Below, piece after piece: positions 1-7,840 of a DNA stretch of 64,000 bases. Made by a program: the position numbers and the translations under genes. The stretch is from contig NZ_JAGPOT010000010.1 of NCBI RefSeq assembly GCF_018224015.1, positions 80,231-144,230 on the forward strand, written 5' to 3'. The notes under the pieces were generated by a model. That model was not told the origin of the DNA. It saw only the letters and a program-made list of their open reading frames with translations, and made no database searches. Numbering within the stretch: position 1 is the stretch's first letter; each line of letters opens with the position of its first letter. This DNA comes from Pseudarthrobacter albicanus (GTDB lineage: Bacteria; Actinomycetota; Actinomycetes; Actinomycetales; Micrococcaceae).

Positions 1-1422
1 CTCCGTGTATCCCAGGGAGGCCAGGATGTCCCGGACCAGCTGGCCGAGCGGCTCGGGACTGGAGGTCTCCGCGACCGCACGGGTGGCGGCCCGGAGCTGC
101 AGGATGGCGTCGCGGACTTCCTTGCGGGCGAAGAAGCGCTCACCGCCGCGCAGCTGGTAGCCGATGCCCGCAGAGGCGAGCGCCTGCTCATAGGCCTCGG
201 ACTGACCGTTGGTCCGGAACAGCACGGCAATCTGGCTCGCCTGGGTGCCGGCATCGAGTAATCCGCGGATCTTGCCGGCCACCGTGGCGGCCTCGGCCTC
301 GTCATCGGAACATTCCGTGAACTGCGGCACCGGACCGGCAGGCCGCTGCGCCACCAGTTGGAGCGGCGTGGCCCAGGCGGCGTCCGCGGCGGGGCCGCCG
401 CTGCGGCGCCCGGACAGGAGGTCGTTGGCCAGCTTCACCACCTGCGGGGTGGAACGGTAGTCACGGATCAGCTTGACCACATTGGCCTCCGGGTACATCG
501 CCTTGAACCCGAGCAGGTGCTTCGGCGAGGCGCCCGTGAACGAGTAGATGGTCTGGCTGGCATCGCCCACCACACACAGCTCGTCGCGGCCGCCGAGCCA
601 CAGTTCGAGCAGCCGCTGCTGGAGCGGCGAAACGTCCTGGTACTCGTCCACGACGAAATGCCGGTATTGCTCGCGGACCGTCGCGGCCACCTTGGGGTCC
701 TCCTGCAGGATGCCCACGGTGATCAGCAGCACGTCCTCGAAGTCGATCACGTTCCGGTCGGTCTTGACGTCCTCATAGGACTGGAAGACCCGTGCGACGG
801 CGGTCAGGTCGAAGCCGCCGGGGTTTCCGCGGCCGTGCGCGTTTTCCAGGTAGTTGGCCGGCGTCAGCATGGACACCTTGGCCCACTCGATTTCGGAGGC
901 CAGGTCACGGATGGAGGCCCGGTCCGTGCTGAGCCGGAGCCTGCGGGCGGCCTCGGCGATCATCTGCGCCTTGTGGTCCAGCAGGTTGGGCAGGGCGCCG
1001 CCCACGGCCTGCGGCCAGAAGAACTGCAACTGCCGCAGTGCCGCGGCGTGGAAGGTGCGGGCCTGCACGTTTCCGACGCCCAGATCGCGGAGCCTGCTGC
1101 GCATTTCGGCGGCGGCCCGCGACGTGAAGGTCACGGCGAGGAGCCGCTGCGGGTTGTACTGTCCCGAGTGCACGCCGTAGGCGATCCGGTGGGTGATTGC
1201 CCGGGTCTTGCCGGTTCCGGCGCCCGCCAGGACACACATCGGCCCGTGCAGGGTGCTGGCAACCTCGCGCTGTTCGGCGTCGAGGCCGCCGAGGATACGT
1301 TCCTCGAGCGAGCGGTTGTCCGCGGCCGGCTGGCCGGCGTCGGATTGGGCGGCGTCGGATTGGCCGGCGTAGGCGGATGGGCTGCCGGGAAATGCGCTGA
1401 AGTCCAGATTTTCTGTGGTCAC
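1..1422 (-). CDS. uvrD2: UvrD2-type superfamily 1 DNA helicase (3' part outside window)
   Basis: ATP-dependent 3'-5' DNA translocase/helicase of the UvrD/PcrA family. Visible in the 474 residues present: Walker A GAGTGKT at about residues 67-73, motif Ia TFTSRAAAEM, Walker B VVDEYQD, and the VGDASQTIYSF and RDYRSTPQV motifs. The start is GTG; an in-frame TGA lies four codons upstream, so nothing longer is possible. The N-terminus carries a short AQSDA/GQSDA repeat before the helicase core. It runs off the window edge, so the C-terminal HRDC and Cys-rich parts expected of UvrD2 cannot be checked. It follows nudC by 87 bp on the same strand, as in mycobacteria (Rv3198c/Rv3199c, from memory). 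No good ribosome site is seen. Confidence 0.93.
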   Translation of the reverse strand, partial: MTTENLDFSAFPGSPSAYAGQSDAAQSDAGQPAADNRSLEERILGGLDAEQREVASTLHGPMCVLAGAGTGKTRAITHRIAYGVHSGQYNPQRLLAVTFTSRAAAEMRSRLRDLGVGNVQARTFHAAALRQLQFFWPQAVGGALPNLLDHKAQMIAEAARRLRLSTDRASIRDLASEIEWAKVSMLTPANYLENAHGRGNPGGFDLTAVARVFQSYEDVKTDRNVIDFEDVLLITVGILQEDPKVAATVREQYRHFVVDEYQDVSPLQQRLLELWLGGRDELCVVGDASQTIYSFTGASPKHLLGFKAMYPEANVVKLIRDYRSTPQVVKLANDLLSGRRSGGPAADAAWATPLQLVAQRPAGPVPQFTECSDDEAEAATVAGKIRGLLDAGTQASQIAVLFRTNGQSEAYEQALASAGIGYQLRGGERFFARKEVRDAILQLRAATRAVAETSSPEPLGQLVRDILASLGYTE

Positions 1423-1509
1423 TTTTGTTGCTCAGTCACTCTTTATTGCTCAGTCATTCGCGGATGACGCCGGGTGGATGGTGCAGTGGGTGCCGCAGAC
1501 GGACTGTAA

Positions 1510-2616
1510 TCATCCGGTCTCCGGCCGGTCCTGGATCACGCCGCCGTACCAGTGCTCGATGAGGGACCGCGCGATGGACAGCCTGCTGGAGATGACGATC
1601 TCGCCGCTGAGGACCGCTTCCTGCAGCTCGCTCCGGCTGAACCACCGCGCCCGGGTGACCTCGACGCCGTCGGGCCTGGCGTCCGTGTCCGAGGTCGTGG
1701 CGGTGAACCCGAGCATGAGCGAGGCAGGGAAGGGCCAGGACTGGGATCCCAGATACTGGGTTGCGGTGACGCGTACCCCGACCTCCTCGCCGATCTCGCG
1801 GACCACAGCCTGTTCGAGCGACTCCCCCGGTTCGACGAAGCCCGCCAGCGTGGAATAGTTCCTGGCGTCGAGGGGACCGCCGCCGCCCAGCAGCAGGCGG
1901 CCGTCCTGGCCGACGACGGTGACGATGATGGCGGGATCGGTGCGCGGGTAGTGTTCGGAGCCGTCGGCCGGGCACCGGCGGACCCAGCCGCCGGCTTCGG
2001 GCTGCGTGGCCGTGCCGCAGCGCGGACAGTGGGTATGGCTGGCATGCCAGTTGGCGATGGCGCTGGCCTCGATGAACAGCGCGGTGTCCGTCGGGTTCAG
2101 CCGGGCGGCAACATCACGGAAGCCGGCCCACTGCGCGCCGTCGGGGATGCCGGCGACGTGCGGTTCGAACTCCTCGGTGCGGACCTCGAACTGCTGCGGA
2201 AGCAGGAACAGGACAAGGGGGGTGCCTGCGTCAAGGTCCGAGCCGGGCAGGGCTGAGCCGAGGTAGACCAGCTGGTCGGGCGCGTAGGCGGTGTCGCGGA
2301 GGTGCCCGGCGAGCTCCGCCGCGTCCAGGAGCACGAGGCTGTCGCCGCCGACCAGGGCCTGCCGGCCGGAGAGCACGATGGCCCGCGCCGCGCCGGAGCG
2401 GAGGAGGTCCTCCAGCATTCCGGGCTTCATCCGGGCGGCGGATCCGCGGTCGATCAGCGCAGGGCGCACCGGAAGGACTGTGTCCATCAGGTGGTTCGCC
2501 GGCACGCTGCGCAGAAGGGAAGTGGCTGGGGGTGCTTCGGTCGGCGCTGATTTGTACACTGCGGCCTCATTCTCCGATATCTTATCCGGCGATGACGGTG
2601 GCTCAGCAAGACTCAT
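1510..2616 (-). CDS. nudC: NAD+ diphosphatase / NADH pyrophosphatase (Nudix, NudC family)
   Basis: Hydrolyses NAD(H) to NMN(H) and AMP; family members also de-cap NAD-RNA. 368 residues with a zinc-ribbon-like stretch (CPRCG, then RRC) followed by HYPRTDPAII and the Nudix box GFVEPGES...REIGEEVG. The NudC signature SQPWPFPxS appears here as SQSWPFPAS. Only three cysteines are visible in the ribbon region; a His in HYPR may complete it, or zinc may be absent. An upstream in-frame extension exists, but the ATG at 2616 is preferred because a TACGGT hexamer ends 6 nt before it, the leaderless arrangement repeated in this window. Same strand as uvrD2. Confidence 0.93.
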   Translation of the reverse strand: MSLAEPPSSPDKISENEAAVYKSAPTEAPPATSLLRSVPANHLMDTVLPVRPALIDRGSAARMKPGMLEDLLRSGAARAIVLSGRQALVGGDSLVLLDAAELAGHLRDTAYAPDQLVYLGSALPGSDLDAGTPLVLFLLPQQFEVRTEEFEPHVAGIPDGAQWAGFRDVAARLNPTDTALFIEASAIANWHASHTHCPRCGTATQPEAGGWVRRCPADGSEHYPRTDPAIIVTVVGQDGRLLLGGGGPLDARNYSTLAGFVEPGESLEQAVVREIGEEVGVRVTATQYLGSQSWPFPASLMLGFTATTSDTDARPDGVEVTRARWFSRSELQEAVLSGEIVISSRLSIARSLIEHWYGGVIQDRPETG

Positions 2617-2628
2617 GTACCCACCGTA
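2617..2628 (-). promoter_or_regulatory. nudC -10 element, leaderless
   Basis: TACGGT at 2623-2628 (minus strand), then exactly 6 nt, then ATG. A weak TGTCAA lies 17 bp further upstream. Pattern-based inference only. Confidence 0.5.
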
Positions 2629-2793
2629 CTGACTCGGGCCGACAATTGACATTTTCCCCGGCAGGCCGAGGGCGCGGAGACGGGCGCCGGAGGACGGCGG
2701 GCGCACGTCCCGCCGCAACGCGATCCCCGGCCCTATTTATTCCCGATCTCGAGACTCGCCGTGGTGTATCGCCGACTTGGGCGCCGCTCAATC

Positions 2794-2805
2794 TACCGTG
2801 GAACC
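2794..2805 (+). promoter_or_regulatory. -10 element, leaderless, phosphotransferase-fold gene
   Basis: TACCGT at 2794-2799, 6-nt gap, GTG start at 2806. No convincing -35 is visible. Confidence 0.5.
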
Positions 2806-4266
2806 GTGAGAAGAAAACCAATCGAACTGGCAGCTGTAGCAACCGCGGCGGTCCCCGGCCTGACCCCGACCGCCGTTAGCTCTGCGCCCGACGATCCGGC
2901 GGACTTCGACTCGGCACTTCTCCTGGATTCCGAAGGCAAACACTGGCGCGTCCGCTCACCCCGGCACGCCGAAGCCAGCGCACGCCTCGAGACGGAATTC
3001 CTGGTGCTGCGTGCCTTCGTGCCCGCCATCCGGGCGGAGCTCCCCTTCCTCATGCCGACGGTCGCCGGGACCGTCCGGCAGGGCGAGCTGAGCACCTTTG
3101 TATACTCGCACCTCGCGGGGGCCACCCGCTCCATCGAGGAACTGAGCAACGGATCGGCCGCGCTGGCCCGGGAAATCGGCGCAGCCCTGGCCTCGATCCA
3201 CGACCTGCCCCGGTCCCTCGTCAGCAATGCCGACCTGCCCAGCTACACCCCCAACGAGTTCCGGCAGCGCCGGCTCAACGAACTCGACCAGGCCGCGACG
3301 ACCGGCAAGATCCCCCCGCTGCTGCTGCGGCGCTGGGAACACGCGATGGAAGACGTTTCGCTGTGGCGTTTCCACCCGTGCGTGGTCCACGGCGACCTGC
3401 ACGAAGACAACCTCCTCGTCGACGGCGACCGCGTGACCGCCGTAACCGGGTGGACCGATCTGCGCATCGGCGACCCGGCCGACGACATGGCCTGGCTCGT
3501 TGCTTCGAACGAGCAGGCATTCGTGGACTCGGTACTGGAGCACTACACCGCCAGCCGCAGGGACGCGCCCGACGCACACCTCCTGCGCCGTGCTGCCCTG
3601 TCCGCCGAATTCGCGCTCGCGCAGTACCTGGTCAAGGGCCTCGCCGCCGGGGACCAGGACATGATCCGGGAGGCCGAGTCCATGCTCACCGCCCTGGCCG
3701 AGGATGTCGCGGAGTACGGCGGGCAGCCCATCAGCGTGGAACCGCTCCCCCAGCCGGTCGCCGCTCCCGGCCCCGCCGTCGCCCAGGATCCGGGTGCGGC
3801 TCCTGCGCAGGCAGTACCCGCCGTCAGCAAGGTGACCCTGCTCCCGCCGGACCCGGTGTCCGGACCGGGCGCGGTTCCCGTAGGCGGCGCGGAGCCCGCT
3901 GTGCACATGACACCGGCAGTTCACGTGTCACCGGCCGTGCACGTCACGCCGATCCCGCCCGACGCGGTCGACCACGCCGGCAATGACGGCGTCGAGGACG
4001 ACGGCGGCCCGCAGGAGGTGCCCGCCGACGACGCGGCCGAAATCCCGGCCGACGGCACTGCCGACAACGTGCCCGACGCCGGGGAGGAAGCGGCAGCTTC
4101 GGCCGGCGGCACGATGCCAGCCACCGTCCCCCCGGCCGCCGTCCCGGCCGACGCCGATCCCGCTACCGCCGAGGACACGACCCAGTCGATCGCCGTGGTC
4201 CCGGCCAACCCGGCCGATGACACCTCGACAACCACCATCGCCGTGGTGGAAGCGAAGTCACCCTAG
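2806..4266 (+). CDS. Aminoglycoside/macrolide phosphotransferase-fold protein with long acidic tail
   Basis: APH-fold kinase (residues about 30-310) plus about 165 residues of Ala/Pro/Asp/Glu-rich low-complexity tail with valine-histidine repeats. The Brenner motif HGDLHEDN with catalytic Asp and Asn is intact. The next motif, normally I-D-W-x-D...GDPxxD, reads TGWTDLRIGDPADD, so the metal-binding Asp of the DFG-equivalent is Gly; GDPADD is intact. Often annotated as macrolide 2'-phosphotransferase in relatives, but the chromosomal setting between nudC and adnB argues against a dedicated resistance gene. GTG at 2806 is chosen because TACCGT ends 6 nt upstream; a longer in-frame reading from 2761 would cover that hexamer. 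Substrate unknown. Confidence 0.85.
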   Translation: MRRKPIELAAVATAAVPGLTPTAVSSAPDDPADFDSALLLDSEGKHWRVRSPRHAEASARLETEFLVLRAFVPAIRAELPFLMPTVAGTVRQGELSTFVYSHLAGATRSIEELSNGSAALAREIGAALASIHDLPRSLVSNADLPSYTPNEFRQRRLNELDQAATTGKIPPLLLRRWEHAMEDVSLWRFHPCVVHGDLHEDNLLVDGDRVTAVTGWTDLRIGDPADDMAWLVASNEQAFVDSVLEHYTASRRDAPDAHLLRRAALSAEFALAQYLVKGLAAGDQDMIREAESMLTALAEDVAEYGGQPISVEPLPQPVAAPGPAVAQDPGAAPAQAVPAVSKVTLLPPDPVSGPGAVPVGGAEPAVHMTPAVHVSPAVHVTPIPPDAVDHAGNDGVEDDGGPQEVPADDAAEIPADGTADNVPDAGEEAAASAGGTMPATVPPAAVPADADPATAEDTTQSIAVVPANPADDTSTTTIAVVEAKSP

Positions 4267-4312
4267 GAGCCCCCCCGGCGGCGACCGCCCGGGGCCCCGC
4301 CCGGCGGCCCCC

Positions 4313-7300
4313 CTAAGCGCCAGCCGTTGGCACCGTCTGTCCCAGGGCCGCGGCCACGATCTCCTCGAGCGTCCCGGCCGTTCCGAGGTCGTGCGGGCGG
4401 ACCACCTGATCGTCAGCGACGTAGTAGAACGCGGCCCGGACGTCCTCCAGCGGGACCCCCTTGAGCCTGGCCCAGGCCAGCCGGTACACGGCCAGCTGGA
4501 CGGCCTTGACCTTCAACTGGCCGGCGGAAGGGCGGCGGCCGGTCTTCCAGTCCACGAGGTCCCAGCCGCCGTCGGCGTCCCGGAAGACGGCGTCGATCCG
4601 GCCGCGGACCACCACCTCACCGATCCGGGTCTCCACCGGGACCTCCACGTGCGCGGGGGCACGGTCGGCCCACTCGGACCGGCGGAAGGTCTCCACCATG
4701 GAGTCCAGCCCGTACGCCGCATCGATGTGGTCGTCCGAGCCGGCCGCCTCGTCCAGGTCCAGCATCCCGGCGGCGCCGAAATACTCCTCGACCCAGGCGT
4801 GGAAGGCTGTGCCCTTCCGGGCCGACATCCCGGGTTCGCGCGGAACGGGGCGCCGCAGCCGGGCGACCACCGACCGCGCGTCGTCCTCAAGGTCGACCAG
4901 CGTGGAGGCGGAAATGTGCCCCGGAAGGTGGACATCGTGCAGGGCGGTCCGCCGGGTGCGGCGCTCCAGCAGCGTCGCGGCCTCCCGCGCCCAGCCGGTG
5001 GCGGGGGCGCGCAGGTGCCTCCGGTGCCCGGCGTCGTCCGCGGGGTCATCCAAGGCGCCCGGCAGAGTCTCCGGCCCTTCGGACCCGAGGTGCCGGAGCA
5101 CCCGGGCCGCTGCGGATTCCATGGCCGCGCGGCGGCCGGGCAGGAGCCGCAGGCGTGCACCCGTGCGGGGATCACGGGGCCCTTCCAGCGGGTCGTAGGG
5201 CCACTGGGCGACTTCGAGTTCGGAGGTCAACGGGCTCTCCTCCGGCAGCGATTCCTCATTGACGGACAGGGGGTGGATCTCGGCGGCGCCTTCGGCGGCG
5301 AGGACCTGCAGTTCCGCCAGGAACGGCGACATCCCTGCCATGCCTGCCCGGGAGCCCACCCACGCCGCGCTGGATGTCCAGAGAACGTGTTTGGCCCGGG
5401 TGTAGGCCACATAGGCCAGACGCCGTTCCTCCGCTTCCCCATGCGTCTGGACGGCGGACTTGAACTCCTTTTCGGCGTCGAGCCAGCCTTTCTGGTCCGG
5501 CTGCTCAAGGTCCCATTGCGGAAGGTCCGCCCGGTCCCCGCGCAGGGGCCAGGGCAGGGCTGCGCTGCCGCTGCTCCAGCGTGAATCGCGGCTGCCCGGG
5601 AAGGCCCCGGAATTGAGTCCGGGAACGAACACGACGTCCCATTCCAGGCCCTTGGAGGCGTGCACGGTCAGGAGCTGGACGGCCTCATGGTTCACGTCCT
5701 GCGCGGCGGCGTCGAGGCCGTTCTCCTCGGCGGCCGCGGCCTCAAGCCAGGCGAGGAAGGCGAGCACATCAACCCGCTGGGAGGTATGCAGGAATCCGGC
5801 GGCAGCGTCCTGGAATGCGTCGAGGTTCCGCCGTGCCTGGTGGATGCTGGTCCCCGGCCGCGCGGCCACTTCGATGTCCAGGAGCATGGCGCGCTCCACC
5901 TCGCCGAGCAGGGTGGTCAGGTCATCGCCCATGTAGCTGCGGAGCTGCCTGAGCTCCGCCGACAGCCGCTGGAGCCGGTCCAGGGCCTCCTGGCTCAGCC
6001 CGCGCCCGTGCGAGGAGATCCAGCCTTCGCGGGGCAGCCAGTCCAGCGCTTCGACGAGGCTGGCGGCGTCCGTGAGGTCCCCCTCAATCACGGCGTCGTC
6101 GGCGCCGCCGGCGGTATCCGCGTCAGTATCGTCGGCGTCGGAACTGCCGGGACGTCCCCGGCGCCGGGCGAGGAAGCTGGACCAGTCGCGGAACGCCATC
6201 AGGTCCGCGGGGCCGATCCGCCACCGCGCCCCGGCCAGCAGCCGCATCAGGGAGTCGGAGCGCCCGGGATCGGACAGGACCCGGAGCGTGGCGACCAGAT
6301 CGATGATTTCGGGGGTATCCAGCAGGCCGCCGAGGCCGACGATCTCGTAGGGAATGCCGCGCAACTCGAACTCACGCCGGATGCATTCCATCTGGGCCCT
6401 GCGCCGGCACAGCACGGCCATGGCCGGCGGGATGGAATCCGCCGACGGCGTTGCGTCGAAGTCGGTCACCTGGAACTTCAGGACATCACCGGCGATCGCC
6501 GCGGCCTCGTCCTCATCCGTGCCGAACCGCCCCATCACGACCCTGCCCTGCACCGCGGCCGGGCTCGGCTGCAGCGGAGGGACCTCGACGGTCTGGGCGA
6601 TGTCCCGGGCGCCGGCGGGACCGGCATGGGCCGCGGCCTTGCTGAGCGGGGCCGAGATGACGTTGGCGGCGGAGAGGATGTTGCGGCCGTTGCGCCAGGC
6701 CGTGGTCAGGTACGACGTCGGCGCCACGGCAAATTGCGCGGCACCGGATTCCCCTGAGTCTTCCCCTGCGGCAGCGCGGACGGGGAATTCGCGGACGAAG
6801 TGGAAGAGCTGCCCCGCGGACGCGCCGCGGAAGCCGTAGATGGACTGGTTCGGGTCCCCCACCGCGGTCACGGCGTGGCCGTCGCCGAAGAGCCGGGAGA
6901 AGAGGACGAGCTGGGCGTGCGAGGTGTCCTGGAACTCGTCCAGCAGCACCACCTTGTAGCGCTGGCGCTCCATTTCCGCCGCGACCGGGATCTCGTTGGC
7001 TACCCGCGCCGCCAGGGCCACGAGGTCGCCGAAGTCCAGCGCTCCCCTGGCACGTTTCGCCTGGGAGTAGCGCCCCACCATGTCCGCGACGCTCGCCCGG
7101 GTGCGGAGCATCCCGCTGAGCTCCCCCGCAGCCTGGCTGGGATTCTTCTTGGCGGCAGCAACGTACGGCAGAGCCTCGAACCCGGCGATCCGCTCCAGCA
7201 GCCAGCCGCGTACCTCGGCAGGGTCGCGGAGGTGCTCCGAACATTCACCGGCGAGCTGGATCACCGCCTTGACGAGGGTGGACTTCGCGGACCGGAAGTG

Positions 7301-7840
7301 CTCGTAGTCGCCGTCGTAGGCCTCCACGACCTCGCTGGCGAGCTGGAACGACTGCGCGCCGCCGAGCAGCACCACGTCCCGTTCCACGCCGAGCCGCAGG
7401 CCGTAGTCGGACACGATCCCGCTCGCGTAGGAGTGGTACGTGGAAACCTTCGGCTCGGGCGCGTCGGCGCCGAGCAGGCCGGCGGGGAACACCTTCTGTT
7501 GTTCTTGGTTTTGCGCGTCGGCGGCGGCGATGCGCTGCAGTGCGGCCAGCTTGGCGCGGATCCGGCTGGCGAGTTCCCCTGCCGCCTTGCGCGTGAAGGT
7601 CACGCCGAGCACTTCTTCGGGCCGGACCCAGCCGTTGGCCACGAGCCACACCACCCGGTCCGCCATGGTGGCGGTCTTTCCCGAGCCGGCACCGGCAATG
7701 ACGAGCCGTGGCGTCAGGGGTGAGGAAATGATCAGGGACTGTTCGGCCGTGGGGCTGTTCTTCTCCCCCAGCATGGCGGACAGTTCTTCCGGGCTGAACC
7801 GCGGTGCAGGAAGAGCTGCCGGCTCTGCGGTGGGGGTCAT
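4313..7840 (-). CDS. adnB: AdnB: UvrD-like helicase with C-terminal RecB-type nuclease
   Basis: Lead motor subunit of the actinobacterial AdnAB double-strand-break resection machine. 1175 residues. Walker A GAGSGKT at about 50-56, TFTRKAAGE, Walker B LLDEFQDTS, GDPNQSIYGFRGAS, AYTRAKHVLW, and a C-terminal PD-(D/E)XK nuclease with GTAFHAWVE, RGRIDAVF, LVDWKTG and QLAVYRLAW, so the catalytic D...DxK...QxxxY set looks intact. The ATG at 7838-7840 overlaps the adnA TGA (ATGA), which fixes the start and implies coupled translation. Last gene of ATL-adnA-adnB. It is near the family length. An Asp-rich insert (about DADDTDADTAG) interrupts the middle. Confidence 0.93.
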   Translation of the reverse strand: MTPTAEPAALPAPRFSPEELSAMLGEKNSPTAEQSLIISSPLTPRLVIAGAGSGKTATMADRVVWLVANGWVRPEEVLGVTFTRKAAGELASRIRAKLAALQRIAAADAQNQEQQKVFPAGLLGADAPEPKVSTYHSYASGIVSDYGLRLGVERDVVLLGGAQSFQLASEVVEAYDGDYEHFRSAKSTLVKAVIQLAGECSEHLRDPAEVRGWLLERIAGFEALPYVAAAKKNPSQAAGELSGMLRTRASVADMVGRYSQAKRARGALDFGDLVALAARVANEIPVAAEMERQRYKVVLLDEFQDTSHAQLVLFSRLFGDGHAVTAVGDPNQSIYGFRGASAGQLFHFVREFPVRAAAGEDSGESGAAQFAVAPTSYLTTAWRNGRNILSAANVISAPLSKAAAHAGPAGARDIAQTVEVPPLQPSPAAVQGRVVMGRFGTDEDEAAAIAGDVLKFQVTDFDATPSADSIPPAMAVLCRRRAQMECIRREFELRGIPYEIVGLGGLLDTPEIIDLVATLRVLSDPGRSDSLMRLLAGARWRIGPADLMAFRDWSSFLARRRGRPGSSDADDTDADTAGGADDAVIEGDLTDAASLVEALDWLPREGWISSHGRGLSQEALDRLQRLSAELRQLRSYMGDDLTTLLGEVERAMLLDIEVAARPGTSIHQARRNLDAFQDAAAGFLHTSQRVDVLAFLAWLEAAAAEENGLDAAAQDVNHEAVQLLTVHASKGLEWDVVFVPGLNSGAFPGSRDSRWSSGSAALPWPLRGDRADLPQWDLEQPDQKGWLDAEKEFKSAVQTHGEAEERRLAYVAYTRAKHVLWTSSAAWVGSRAGMAGMSPFLAELQVLAAEGAAEIHPLSVNEESLPEESPLTSELEVAQWPYDPLEGPRDPRTGARLRLLPGRRAAMESAAARVLRHLGSEGPETLPGALDDPADDAGHRRHLRAPATGWAREAATLLERRTRRTALHDVHLPGHISASTLVDLEDDARSVVARLRRPVPREPGMSARKGTAFHAWVEEYFGAAGMLDLDEAAGSDDHIDAAYGLDSMVETFRRSEWADRAPAHVEVPVETRIGEVVVRGRIDAVFRDADGGWDLVDWKTGRRPSAGQLKVKAVQLAVYRLAWARLKGVPLEDVRAAFYYVADDQVVRPHDLGTAGTLEEIVAAALGQTVPTAGA

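Noticed and set aside
358..1467. Long plus-strand open frame opposite uvrD2
   Set aside because: High-GC antisense shadow; the minus strand carries complete helicase motifs.
3983..5584. Plus-strand open frame of over 500 codons across the APH-fold tail and adnB
   Set aside because: Arg/Pro-rich shadow typical of high-GC DNA; no domain, no start signal, overlaps two real genes.
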